Source: Ga0077527 sp964433345
Lineage (GTDB): Bacteria; Pseudomonadota; Gammaproteobacteria; Burkholderiales; SG8-41
Direction of reading: 5' to 3'
DNA: 64,000 nt
NCBI GenBank assembly: GCA_964433345.1
Contig: CAYSQJ010000007.1
Location: forward strand, 62,001 to 126,000
Below the pieces are notes generated by a model that saw only the letters and a program-made list of their open reading frames with translations, was not told the DNA's origin and did no database searches. Both the position numbers and the translations under genes were made by a program. Positions 25,353 through 34,604 of the stretch are shown here, one piece after another (position 1 is the first letter of the stretch; every line of letters begins with the position of its first letter).

Positions 25353-26693
25353 ATGCCCGACCTGATCGAACAGGCCACGCAGCAGGCCGTCATTTCCGTC
25401 GCCGAGCTCAACCGGCTCGCGCGCAGCGCGATCGAGCGCGGCGTGCCGCTGGTATGGGTGGCCGGCGAAATTTCCAATTTCAAGCGTTACGACAGCGGAC
25501 ACTGCTATTTCACGCTGAAGGACGAGGCGGCGCAGGTCGATGCAGTGATGTTCCGCCACAAGGCGCAATACCTGGACTGGGTTCCGCAAAACGGCATGCA
25601 GGTCGAGGTGCGGGCGACGGCGACGGTGTACGAGGCGCGCGGCAAGTTCCAACTGGTCGTCGACGCAATGCGCCGCGCCGGGCTGGGCGCGCTGTACGCC
25701 GCCTTCGAAAAGCTCAAGGCGAAACTCGAGGCCGAGGGGCTGTTTGATCCGGCGATCAAGCGCGCACTGCCGCCGTTTCCGCGCGTGGTCGGCGTTGTCA
25801 CGTCCCCGCAGGCGGCCGCGCTGCGCGATGTGATCAGCGCGCTGCGCCGGCGCATGCCCGGCATAGGCGTGATCATTTACCCGACGCCGGTGCAGGGCGA
25901 GGGCGCGGGGGCGAAAATCGCCGAGGCCATCAGTCTCGCCGGGCAGCGCGCTGAGTGCGATGTGCTGATCGTCTGCCGCGGTGGCGGCAGCATCGAGGAT
26001 CTCTGGGCCTATAACGAAGAGGCGGTGGCACGGGCGATCCGCGCCTGCCCTCTGCCGGTGGTATCGGGTGTCGGCCACGAGACCGATTTCACGATCGCTG
26101 ATTTTGCCGCCGATCTGCGTGCGCCGACGCCGACTGCGGCGGCCGAGCTGGTCAGCCCCGATGGTGTGAAGCTCAGGCGTGATACCGCGCTGCTCGGCCA
26201 GCAGTTGTCGAGGGTGTTTGCGCGTCTGCTTGAGGACCGCATGCAGCGCCTCGATTACCTGTCGCGACGGCTGACTCACCCCGGTGAGCGCATCCGCAAC
26301 CAGGAAGTTCACCTGCAGCACCTCGCCAGCCGGCTGCACGGCGGGTGGCGGCGCGCGACGGAGGAGCAGTCGTGGGCGCTGCGCGATGCGGCACAGCGGC
26401 TGCGTGCCGCAGCCCCCGACGTGTCGTTGATGGTGCAGCAGCAGCAGGAACTTGCGCGCCGGCTGCGCGGCATCGCGCGTGAGCGGATGGGCATCGCGGT
26501 CGAGCGCCTGGCTGGAATCCGCGCGCATCTGCTGCATCTGAACCCGCAGCGTGTGCTCGAGCGCGGTTACAGCATTACCGAGACGGCGGACGGGCGCATC
26601 GTGCGCGACGGTGCGCAGCTCTCGGCCGAAGAGGAACTCAGGCTGACACTGGCTAAAGGCTGGGCTGCGGTCCGCGTCAAGCGGGCCGGTTGA
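25353..26693 (+). CDS. xseA: Exodeoxyribonuclease VII large subunit
   Basis: 446 residues. N-terminal OB domain (VAGEISNFKRYDSGHCYFTLKDE), catalytic region with GVVTSPQAAALRD, RGGGSIEDLWAYNEE and VGHETDFTIADFAADLRAPTP, then a long coiled-coil and the C-terminal LERGYSITE. It degrades single-stranded DNA together with XseB, which is not in this window. Start at ATG 25353. Confidence 0.97.
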   Translation: MPDLIEQATQQAVISVAELNRLARSAIERGVPLVWVAGEISNFKRYDSGHCYFTLKDEAAQVDAVMFRHKAQYLDWVPQNGMQVEVRATATVYEARGKFQLVVDAMRRAGLGALYAAFEKLKAKLEAEGLFDPAIKRALPPFPRVVGVVTSPQAAALRDVISALRRRMPGIGVIIYPTPVQGEGAGAKIAEAISLAGQRAECDVLIVCRGGGSIEDLWAYNEEAVARAIRACPLPVVSGVGHETDFTIADFAADLRAPTPTAAAELVSPDGVKLRRDTALLGQQLSRVFARLLEDRMQRLDYLSRRLTHPGERIRNQEVHLQHLASRLHGGWRRATEEQSWALRDAAQRLRAAAPDVSLMVQQQQELARRLRGIARERMGIAVERLAGIRAHLLHLNPQRVLERGYSITETADGRIVRDGAQLSAEEELRLTLAKGWAAVRVKRAG

Positions 26694-26713
26694 CGCAGCA
26701 CGGCGGGGCCGGC

Positions 26714-26742
26714 TTGACGCAGGCGCCGCGGCTGCATATAAG
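26714..26742 (+). promoter_or_regulatory. Sigma70-like promoter of the cNMP-binding gene
   Basis: TTGACG and TATAAG with a 17-nt spacer, 68 nt before the start codon at 26811. Confidence 0.6.
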
Positions 26743-26810
26743 GGCTGTCGAGGAAGGTGCTGCTCCAGCCCGGGCAGCCCGCAACAACCGCCAGAACAAG
26801 ACAGACAACC

Positions 26811-27641
26811 ATGAGTGATCTCGATTTCACCCGCCCCGCACAGAGCGAGGTTTACAGCGCCGACGTGGCGCGCCTGTTTTTCGGGGAGAACGGCCGGCCG
26901 CAGACGATTGCAGCAGGCACTGCGTTGTTTGCCGAGAATACCGCCGGCAGCACGATGTATTTTCTGGCCTCGGGCGAGGTTGCGCTGACCCGCAACGGCA
27001 GGCCGCTGGATGTAATCAGGACCGGCGAGGTGTTCGGCGAGATGTCGGTGCTGACCGGAGAGCCGCGCAGCGCGACGGCCACTGCACGCAGTGCCTGCGA
27101 GGTGATCGGCCTTGATGGCGACGGCTTTCTCGGCGCCATCCAGAAAACGCCGGATTTCGCATTGATGCTGCTGGCGATACTGATCAAGCGCCTGCGCCTG
27201 GCGCTCGCGATGCAGATGCTCGGCAAGAACCAGAACCTGGCGCCGGAGACGGTGCCGGTGTCGGGCGAGGTGTTCGACAAGGACCTGCTGGCCGAACTGA
27301 CCAGCAATTTCCCCGGGCGTCCGCCGGCCTATCAGCCGAAGAACGGCGTGATCATGCGCGAGGGCGAGGCCGGGATTTTCATGTATGTGGTTGTCGACGG
27401 CGCGGTGCGCATCACGGTCAAGGACAGTGTTGTCGAGGTGGTTCGGCCCGGCGGGGTGTTCGGCGAAATGGCGCTGGTCGACCAGTCGAAGCGTGCGGCT
27501 ACGGCGTCCGCCGCCACTGACTGCAACCTGCTGTCGATCAACCGCAACGATTTTCTCGCGCTGATCAAGTCCAACCCGGCATTCGGCGTGTCGCTGCTGC
27601 GTGCGCTGGCCAACCGCCTGCGCAACACCGGGCGGCGTTAG
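26811..27641 (+). CDS. Protein with two cyclic-nucleotide-binding domains
   Basis: 276 residues. Two cNMP-binding beta-roll domains: residues about 22-125 (GEVFGEMSVLTGEPRSATATA) and 165-275 (GGVFGEMALVDQSKRAATASA). Both keep the phosphate-binding cassette with Gly-Glu and a basic residue. No DNA-binding or catalytic domain is attached, so it may work as a partner or tether. Its stop is 6 bp from the stop of the convergent hydrolase. Confidence 0.88.
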   Translation: MSDLDFTRPAQSEVYSADVARLFFGENGRPQTIAAGTALFAENTAGSTMYFLASGEVALTRNGRPLDVIRTGEVFGEMSVLTGEPRSATATARSACEVIGLDGDGFLGAIQKTPDFALMLLAILIKRLRLALAMQMLGKNQNLAPETVPVSGEVFDKDLLAELTSNFPGRPPAYQPKNGVIMREGEAGIFMYVVVDGAVRITVKDSVVEVVRPGGVFGEMALVDQSKRAATASAATDCNLLSINRNDFLALIKSNPAFGVSLLRALANRLRNTGRR

Positions 27642-27647
27642 GCGCCC

Positions 27648-28514
27648 TTAACTACCGGCCATAGAGCGCGGGTCTCGCGGACGCCAGCGTCCGCCGTCGA
27701 CCAGCGTCAGGAAATCCAGCAGGTTGCGGTTGAACTGCTCCGGTTCCTCGGTGTTCACCGTGTGTCCGGTTCCGGGGCAGATCCAAAGCCGTGCATTGCG
27801 GCAGACCTTCTTGATGAACAGCGCGGGGCCGAGGCTGCCGTCGTCCTCGTCGCCGCAGACCACCAGCAGCGGCGGGCGGTAGTTCCGCAATCCCCGTTCC
27901 AGTGCGTAGACCGGCGGGCGTTTCGCCTGCACCCCGCGCAGCACGCCGGCGAGGCCGGTGCCCGAGTGTCCTTCGTGGATGCGGCGGAATTCGGCGAAGC
28001 CGCGCGGATCCTTGAGCATCTGCGGCATGCGGGCCGCGCTGACACCGCGCTGTTTCAGCGCGGCTGCGGTGCCCGCTGTCTCGAACAGGCGGGCATGGGC
28101 TTCGGTTGTGCGCAGGAAGGCTTCGCGTGTCGCCGGATCGGAGCCGGCGCCGGCGGCCAGCGCCGTCACCGACAGCGCCATCGCCGGGTAACGCAGGCCG
28201 AACTGCAGCGCGGAATAGGCGCCCATCGAGCAGCCGATGACATGCGCCTTGCGGATGCGCAGGTGACGCAGCACATCGGCGATGTCGTCGACGGCGATGC
28301 GCCAGGAATACTTCGAGCGCGCCCGCGGCACGTCCGAGGGCGGGTAACCGCGTGCGTTGAAGGCAATGCAGCGATAGCGCCTCGCGAAAAAGCGCAGCTG
28401 CGGCTCCCAGCTGCGCGAGTCGCCGGAAAATTCGTGCACGAAGACGAGGGGGAGGCCCTTGCCGGCCTCCTCGTAGTGGAGGCGGGTGCCGTCGCGGGCA
28501 GTGGCAAAGGGCAT
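27648..28514 (-). CDS. Alpha/beta hydrolase
   Basis: 288 residues with the catalytic triad visible: Ser in GCSMGA (about residue 97), Asp in VVCGDEDD and His in GTGHTVN. The oxyanion strand HEFSGDSRSWE replaces the usual HG motif. Substrate unknown; related proteins include 3-oxoadipate enol-lactonase-like enzymes. It starts 2 bp after the miaA stop and is the last gene of a mutL-miaA-hydrolase operon. Confidence 0.87.
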   Translation of the reverse strand: MPFATARDGTRLHYEEAGKGLPLVFVHEFSGDSRSWEPQLRFFARRYRCIAFNARGYPPSDVPRARSKYSWRIAVDDIADVLRHLRIRKAHVIGCSMGAYSALQFGLRYPAMALSVTALAAGAGSDPATREAFLRTTEAHARLFETAGTAAALKQRGVSAARMPQMLKDPRGFAEFRRIHEGHSGTGLAGVLRGVQAKRPPVYALERGLRNYRPPLLVVCGDEDDGSLGPALFIKKVCRNARLWICPGTGHTVNTEEPEQFNRNLLDFLTLVDGGRWRPRDPRSMAGS

Positions 28515-28516
28515 GT

Positions 28517-29482
28517 TCAGGATTCTCCGGCCATGATCTGCGCCTCGAGTTCGCGACGCACATATTCCAGCACCAGGTCGCCGACGTTGGCGGCGAGGCA
28601 GTCGAACTCCGTGTAATCGCTCATGCCGCGCAGCCAGGTCAGCTGGCGCTTGGCCAGTTGCCGCGTCGCGGCAATGCCCTGCTCGCGCAGCTCGGCGCGG
28701 CTGATGCGGTTGTCGAGGAAATCCCAGGCCTGGCGGTAGCCGACGCAGCGCATCGAGGGCATCTCCGGCTCCAGTCCGTAATCCTCACGCAAGCCGCGCA
28801 GTTCCTCGACCAGGCCGGCCTCGAGCATCGCGTCGAAGCGCTGTGCGATGCGTTCGTGCAGCGCGGCGCGGTCTCCCGGCAGCAGCGCGATGCGGATCGG
28901 GGTGTAGGGAAAATAGACGTACTTCGGCTTTTTCAGCAGGTCGGTCATCGACCGGCCGGTAATGTAGAAAATTTCCAGCGCGCGCTGGATGCGCTGGGCG
29001 TCGGCGGGTTCCAGCCGCGCCGCCGTTTCCGGGTCGACCTTGCGCAGTTTCTCGTGCAGCGCCGGCCAGCCTTCCTCATCGGCCATGGTCTCGATGATCA
29101 GGCGGATCGTCGAATCGGCCTCCGGCAGGTCGTTGAGACCTTCGACCAGCGCCTTGAAGTACAGCATGGTGCCGCCGACCAGCAGGGGGATGTTGCCGCG
29201 TTCGGTGATTTCCCGCATCAGCGCCAGCGCATCATCGCGGAAGCGCGCCGCCGAATAACTTTCGTGCGGCTCGATGACATCGATCAGATGATGTGGTGCA
29301 CGCCTGAGGAGGTCCGCATCCGGTTTGGCGGTGCCGATGTTCATGCCCTTGTAGACCAGCGCCGAATCGACGCTGATGATTTCACAGGGCAGCGTCGTTG
29401 CCAGTTGCACCGCCACCGCGGTCTTGCCGCTGGCGGTGGGTCCCATCAGTAGTATGGCTGGCGGGTGCGCGACGGTGGGCAT
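28517..29482 (-). CDS. miaA: tRNA dimethylallyltransferase
   Basis: 321 residues. P-loop GPTASGKT (residues 14-21), DSALVYKGMNIGTAKP, LVGGTMLYFKAL, and the RCVGYRQAW region. It adds the dimethylallyl group to A37 of tRNAs reading UNN codons. The start codon is the last triplet of an AT-rich leader element (29481-29510), and no Shine-Dalgarno sequence is present; the next in-frame ATG would remove part of the core fold. Confidence 0.96.
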   Translation of the reverse strand: MPTVAHPPAILLMGPTASGKTAVAVQLATTLPCEIISVDSALVYKGMNIGTAKPDADLLRRAPHHLIDVIEPHESYSAARFRDDALALMREITERGNIPLLVGGTMLYFKALVEGLNDLPEADSTIRLIIETMADEEGWPALHEKLRKVDPETAARLEPADAQRIQRALEIFYITGRSMTDLLKKPKYVYFPYTPIRIALLPGDRAALHERIAQRFDAMLEAGLVEELRGLREDYGLEPEMPSMRCVGYRQAWDFLDNRISRAELREQGIAATRQLAKRQLTWLRGMSDYTEFDCLAANVGDLVLEYVRRELEAQIMAGES

Positions 29483-29510
29483 AAAAATATCAATAAAAAC
29501 AAATACTTAT
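29481..29510 (-). repeat. AT-rich leader element before miaA
   Basis: 30 bp, minus strand ATAAGTATTTGTTTTTATTG followed by ATATTTTTAT. It is 29/30 identical to 62276-62305 upstream of ppk2, in the same orientation to the gene. Confidence 0.75.
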
Positions 29511-29525
29511 GTTTATATGCTCAAA

Positions 29526-31310
29526 TCACTCACCGCGACGGAACAGGCGGTCGAGTTCGCCAATGCCGATGGCATGCCAGGTCGGCCTGCCGTGGTTGCA
29601 CTGGCCGGAGCGCTCGGTCGCTTCCATGTCGCGCAGCAGTGCGTTCATCTCGGGCAGCGTCAGCCTGCGGTTGGCGCGCACCGCGGCATGGCAGGCCATG
29701 GTACCCAGCAATTCGTTGCGGCGTTCAGTGGCGATGCGGCTGGCACCGTACTCGCGCACCTCGTGCAGCACGTCCAGCGTCAACGCCTGCACGTCGGCAT
29801 CGGCGAGCAGCGCCGGCACGCCGCGCACGACCAGCGCGCCGGGTCCTGCCGGCGCCACGTCGAAGCCCAGGTCCTGCAGCGCCTCGCGCTCGTCCTCGGC
29901 GGTGGCGACGTCGAGGGCGTCGGCCGCGAAATGCACCGGCACCAGCAGCGGCTGCATCGGGATCGCGCGGCCGTCGAGTGCGGTTTTCAGTTTTTCATAC
30001 ATGATGCGCTCGTGCGCGGCATGCATGTCGACGATGATCAGTCCGCCGCGGTTTTCGGCGAGGATGTAGATGCCGGCGAGCTGTGCCAGCGCGTGACCCA
30101 GCGGGTGGTCGTCGCCGGAATCCGGCAACGCAGGGGGCTGTGGTTCCTGCGCAGCCTCTGCAAGCAGTGTCGATGATGCTGCGGGGCGTGGCGCGAACAT
30201 CGTGTCGTAGGCGCCTGCCGGCTGGGCGATGCCCAGGGGCATCGTGCCCTGGCTGCGGTAGAAGGAGGGTGCGGCCGCCGGTACTGCGGCGGGCGACGGT
30301 GCGGCTGCTGCCGTGGCGTCTCCGGCGGAACGCGACAGCGTCTTGTGCAGCGCGTGGAAAATGAACTGGTGCGCGGCACGCGAATCGCGGAAGCGCACCT
30401 CGGCCTTCGCCGGATGCACGTTGACGTCGACCAGTTGCGGATCGATGTCGAGGAACAGCACGAAGGCCGGATGGCGGTCGTGGTGCAGCACGTCGGCATA
30501 AGCCTGGCGTATTGCGTGCGCGACCAGCTTGTCGCGGATGCAGCGGCCGTTGACGAAAAAATACTGTGCATCGCGGGTGCCTTTGGCATGGGCCGGGGAG
30601 CTGATCGCGCCGCGCAGCGCGATCTGGCCGCCCGACTCCTCCACCGGCAGCGCGCCCTCGGCGAAATCCCCGCCCAGCACGGCGGCGATGCGCGCGGCCA
30701 GCGGCTGCGGCTTCAGCTGGAAACGCATGCGGCCGTTATGGGTCAGCGAGAAGGCGACGTCGGGCCGTGACAGCGCAATGCGGCGGAAAGCTTCCTCGCA
30801 ATGCGCGTATTCGGTCTGCTCGGACTTCAGGAATTTGCGTCTGGCCGGCGTGTTGTAATAAAGCTCACGCACATCGATGCGCGTGCCGCGCGCCAGCGTT
30901 GCCGGCTCGGGAGTGCCCAGCGCCGGGCCTTCGGCGGTGATGCGGTGGGCATGGCGATCCTCGCTGCGGCGGCTGGTCAGTTCCATGCGCGACACCGAGG
31001 CGATGCTCGCCAGCGCCTCGCCGCGGAAGCCGAGGCTGGCGACGTGCTCAAGGTCATCAAGGGAGGCGATCTTGCTGGTGGCATGACGGGCCAGCGCGAG
31101 TTGCAGCTGGTCGCGTGCAATGCCGGCACCGTCGTCGGTGACGCTGACCTGTTTGATGCCGCCGGCGGCAAGTTCGACGCTGATTGCCTGTGCGCCGGCG
31201 TCGAGGCTGTTCTCGAGCATTTCCTTCAATGCCGAGGCCGGGCGTTCGATGACTTCGCCCGCGGCGATCTGGTTGATCAGCAGCTCAGGCAGTAACTGGA
31301 TGGCGGGCAT
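29526..31310 (-). CDS. mutL: DNA mismatch repair protein MutL
   Basis: 594 residues. GHKL ATPase domain at the N terminus (EMLENSLDAGA, TDDGAGI, GFRGEALASI), transducer domain, a low-complexity Ala/Pro linker around residues 320-400, and the C-terminal dimerisation domain. The endonuclease-type metal motif reads DMHAAHERIMYE: Asp, His and both Glu remain, while the usual Gln is Met. It couples MutS recognition to strand incision. First gene of the operon with miaA. Confidence 0.96.
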   Translation of the reverse strand: MPAIQLLPELLINQIAAGEVIERPASALKEMLENSLDAGAQAISVELAAGGIKQVSVTDDGAGIARDQLQLALARHATSKIASLDDLEHVASLGFRGEALASIASVSRMELTSRRSEDRHAHRITAEGPALGTPEPATLARGTRIDVRELYYNTPARRKFLKSEQTEYAHCEEAFRRIALSRPDVAFSLTHNGRMRFQLKPQPLAARIAAVLGGDFAEGALPVEESGGQIALRGAISSPAHAKGTRDAQYFFVNGRCIRDKLVAHAIRQAYADVLHHDRHPAFVLFLDIDPQLVDVNVHPAKAEVRFRDSRAAHQFIFHALHKTLSRSAGDATAAAAPSPAAVPAAAPSFYRSQGTMPLGIAQPAGAYDTMFAPRPAASSTLLAEAAQEPQPPALPDSGDDHPLGHALAQLAGIYILAENRGGLIIVDMHAAHERIMYEKLKTALDGRAIPMQPLLVPVHFAADALDVATAEDEREALQDLGFDVAPAGPGALVVRGVPALLADADVQALTLDVLHEVREYGASRIATERRNELLGTMACHAAVRANRRLTLPEMNALLRDMEATERSGQCNHGRPTWHAIGIGELDRLFRRGE

Positions 31311-31484
31311 GTCCTGATTATAAGCGCGGCCAATCGGGTGATAAGGCCCCGTGCTGCTGCGTCATTTCCGTTATCTGGCCGTATAATCACTGCGATCCGT
31401 TTGAATGCTCACGGAATCCATGAGGCAGTGCCTCTGGCGTGCTGCTGTCGGGACGCCATGCCAGTTCCAAACCAGGGGAAAGTG

Positions 31485-33068
31485 ATGCCACAAATCATTG
31501 GGGTGCCGAAGGAAACGGCAGCCGGCGAGAAACGCGTCGCCACGGTGCCGGAAGTCGTCGAAAAGCTGATCAAGCTGGGCTTCAGTGTCAGAGTCCAGTC
31601 CGGCGCCGGCGAGGGCGCCAATACCAGCGACGAGGCCTACCGCGCCTCGGGTGCCGAGGTGGTCGCCACTGCTGCCGAGCTGTGGTCCGGCTCCGACATC
31701 GTGTTCAAGGTCGGCGTTCCGACTGCGGAAGAGGTCGGCCTGATGCGCGAGGGCGGCACCCTGATCGGCTTCATCTGGCCGGCGCAGAACCCGGAGCTGA
31801 TGCAGCAGCTCGCCGCGAAAAAGGCCACCGTGCTGGCCATCGACTCGCTGCCGCGCACTCTGTCCCGTGCGCAGAAAATGGATGCGCTGACTTCCCAGGC
31901 GGGCGTCGCAGGCTATCGCGCCGTGATCGAGGCAGCCAACGCCTTCGGCCGCTTTTTCAACGGCCAGATCACCGCCGCGGGCAAGGTGCCGCCGGCCAAG
32001 GTTTTCATAGCCGGTGCCGGCGTTGCCGGTCTTGCCGCGATCGGCACTGCGGCCAACCTCGGTGCCATCGTGCGCGCCAATGACACGCGCGCCGAAGTCG
32101 CGGACCAGGTGGTGTCGCTGGGCGGCGAATTCGTCAAGGTCGATTACGAGGAAGAAGGCTCCGGCGGCGGCGGCTATGCCAAGGTCATGAGCGAGGGCTT
32201 CCAGCAGGCCCAGCGCGAGATGTACGCCAGACAGGCGCGGGAAGTGGACATCATCATCACCACCGCACTGATTCCCGGCAAGCCGGCGCCGAGGCTGATC
32301 ACCGCTGAAATGGTGCAGAGCATGAAGCCGGGCAGCGTCATCGTCGACATGGCGGCGGAACGCGGCGGCAACTGCGAGCTGACCGAAGCCGGCAAGGCGG
32401 TGGTCAAGCACGGCGTGACCATCATCGGCTATACCGACCTGAATTCGCGCCTGGCCAGGCAGTCCTCGACACTCTACGCCACCAACCTGTTCCGGCTGAC
32501 CGAGGAACTGTGCAAGACCAAGGACGGCGTCATCAACGTCAACATGGAAGACGACGCGATCCGCGGCCTGACGGTGGTCAAGGACGGCGGCATCACCTGG
32601 CCGCCACCCCCGGTCAAGCAGGCCGCTGCGCCCAAGCCTGCAGCGGCCGTGGCGAAGCCGGCCGAGAAAAAGGGTCATGGCCACGGCGGCGGGGAGCCGA
32701 TGCCGGCCGGCGCGCTCGCCGCGCTGTTCGGTATCGGCGCACTGCTGTTCTGGCTCATCGGGGCCTACGCGCCGGCGTCTTTCCTCGGCCACTTCACGGT
32801 GTTCGTGCTGGCCTGCTTCGTCGGTTACATGGTGGTGTGGAACGTGACACCGGCGCTGCATACGCCGCTGATGAGCGTGACCAATGCGATCAGCAGCATC
32901 ATCTGCATCGGGGCGCTGGTGCAGATTGCGCCGCCGATCGAGAGCACCGCCGACCGGCCGGGGATGTGGATCCTCGGCCTCGCGGTGGCCGGCATCGTGC
33001 TGACCACGATCAACATGTTCGGCGGCTTCGCGGTGACGCGTCGCATGCTCGACATGTTCCGCAAATAG
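31485..33068 (+). CDS. pntA: NAD(P) transhydrogenase alpha subunit, fused form
   Basis: 527 residues. The NAD-binding domain I (GVPKETAAGEKRVA..., AGAGVAGLAAIGTA) is fused through an Ala/Pro/Lys linker at about 390-420 to the four-helix membrane part that many proteobacteria encode separately as pntAB. With PntB it uses the proton gradient to make NADPH from NADH. ATG 31485 follows AGGGGAAAG. A -10-like TATAAT is at 31382-31387. Ten bp before pntB. Confidence 0.95.
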   Translation: MPQIIGVPKETAAGEKRVATVPEVVEKLIKLGFSVRVQSGAGEGANTSDEAYRASGAEVVATAAELWSGSDIVFKVGVPTAEEVGLMREGGTLIGFIWPAQNPELMQQLAAKKATVLAIDSLPRTLSRAQKMDALTSQAGVAGYRAVIEAANAFGRFFNGQITAAGKVPPAKVFIAGAGVAGLAAIGTAANLGAIVRANDTRAEVADQVVSLGGEFVKVDYEEEGSGGGGYAKVMSEGFQQAQREMYARQAREVDIIITTALIPGKPAPRLITAEMVQSMKPGSVIVDMAAERGGNCELTEAGKAVVKHGVTIIGYTDLNSRLARQSSTLYATNLFRLTEELCKTKDGVINVNMEDDAIRGLTVVKDGGITWPPPPVKQAAAPKPAAAVAKPAEKKGHGHGGGEPMPAGALAALFGIGALLFWLIGAYAPASFLGHFTVFVLACFVGYMVVWNVTPALHTPLMSVTNAISSIICIGALVQIAPPIESTADRPGMWILGLAVAGIVLTTINMFGGFAVTRRMLDMFRK

Positions 33069-33078
33069 GAGACCGCAG

Positions 33079-34497
33079 ATGTCTTTCAGCCTCGTCACGG
33101 TCGCCTACATCGGCGCGATCATCCTCTTCATCCTGAGCCTTGGCGGACTGTCGCATCCCGAAACTTCGCGGCGCGGCAACCTCTACGGCATCATCGGCAT
33201 GGCCATCGCCGTGCTGGCCACGGTGTTCGGGCCGCAGGTCACCGCCCAGGGCTACGCCTGGATTGTCGGCGCGATGGTCGTCGGCGGCTCGATCGGCCTT
33301 TACGCCGCTCGCACCGTCAAGATGACCCAGATGCCGGAGCTGGTTGCGCTGATGCACAGCCTGGTCGGCCTCGCTGCCGCGCTGGTCGGTTTTGCCACCT
33401 ATATTGATCCGGCGGCGACCGGCAACCTGCAGGGTGCGGAAAAGGTCATCCACGAAGTCGAGATCTATCTCGGCATCCTGATCGGCCTGGTCACCTTCTC
33501 CGGCTCGGTGATCGCCTTCGGCAAGCTCTCGGGGAGGATCGGCGGCAAGCCGCTGCTGTTGCCGGCACGCCACTGGCTCAACCTGTCCGGCCTGCTGATC
33601 GTCATCTGGTTCGGTGCGAAATTCATACAGGCGGACTCGGTCGGCGCGGGCATGACGCCGCTGGTCGTTATGTCGGTGATCGCGCTGCTGTTCGGCATCC
33701 ATATGGTCATGGCCATCGGCGGTGCCGACATGCCGGTGGTGGTGTCGATGTTGAACAGTTATTCCGGCTGGGCGGCGGCGGCCACCGGTTTCATGTTGTC
33801 GAACGATTTGCTGATCGTCACCGGTGCGCTGGTCGGGTCCAGTGGTGCGATCCTGTCCTACATCATGTGCAAGGCGATGAACCGTCACTTCATCAGCGTC
33901 ATCGCCGGCGGCTTCGGTACCGGTGGCGGCGCTCCCGCGGCAGCCGGCGGCGCGGCGCAGCCGGCAGGCGAGGTGATATCTGTCAGCGCGCAGGAAACCG
34001 CGGAAATGCTGCGTGACGCGAAGAACGTCATCATCGTTCCCGGATACGGCATGGCGGTGGCCCAGGCCCAGCACACGGTCTACGAGATCACCAGGCTGCT
34101 GCGCGAGAAGGGCGTCAACGTGCGTTTCGGCATCCACCCGGTGGCGGGCCGCATGCCGGGCCACATGAATGTGCTGCTCGCCGAGGCGAAGGTGCCTTAT
34201 GACATCGTGCTCGAGATGGATGAACTCAACGAGGACTTTCCCGACACCGATGTGGCAATCGTCATCGGTGCCAACGACATCGTCAATCCGGCGGCCCAGG
34301 AAGATCCCTCGAGCCCCATCGCCGGCATGCCGGTGCTCGAAGTGTGGAAGGCGAGGACCTCCATCGTCATGAAGCGGAGCATGGCCTCGGGTTATGCGGG
34401 TGTTGATAACCCATTGTTTTATAAAGAAAATAATCGCATGCTCTTCGGCGATGCGAAAAAAATGCTGGATGAGGTGCTGGGTGCGCTGAAAGCCTGA
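33079..34497 (+). CDS. pntB: NAD(P) transhydrogenase beta subunit
   Basis: 472 residues. About eight membrane helices, then a short Gly/Ala linker (VIAGGFGTGGGAPAAAGG) and the NADP-binding domain III with VPGYGMAVAQAQH and GANDIVNPAAQ. Forms the proton channel and NADPH site of the transhydrogenase. GGAG lies upstream of ATG 33079. A terminator follows. Confidence 0.96.
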   Translation: MSFSLVTVAYIGAIILFILSLGGLSHPETSRRGNLYGIIGMAIAVLATVFGPQVTAQGYAWIVGAMVVGGSIGLYAARTVKMTQMPELVALMHSLVGLAAALVGFATYIDPAATGNLQGAEKVIHEVEIYLGILIGLVTFSGSVIAFGKLSGRIGGKPLLLPARHWLNLSGLLIVIWFGAKFIQADSVGAGMTPLVVMSVIALLFGIHMVMAIGGADMPVVVSMLNSYSGWAAAATGFMLSNDLLIVTGALVGSSGAILSYIMCKAMNRHFISVIAGGFGTGGGAPAAAGGAAQPAGEVISVSAQETAEMLRDAKNVIIVPGYGMAVAQAQHTVYEITRLLREKGVNVRFGIHPVAGRMPGHMNVLLAEAKVPYDIVLEMDELNEDFPDTDVAIVIGANDIVNPAAQEDPSSPIAGMPVLEVWKARTSIVMKRSMASGYAGVDNPLFYKENNRMLFGDAKKMLDEVLGALKA

Positions 34498-34526
34498 AAC
34501 CGGCTGGAGGCGGGCAGGTGCAGGAC

Positions 34527-34553
34527 GGGGTCGCAGTTGCGGCCCCTTTTTCT
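34527..34553 (+). terminator. Rho-independent terminator after pntB
   Basis: GGGGTCGC-AGTT-GCGGCCCC (one G-U pair) followed by TTTTTCT. Confidence 0.8.
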
Positions 34554-34604
34554 GTCGCGGCGGCTGCGGCGCGCGAATTGAGGTTTCAATCCGGAGGGGG
34601 TGAC

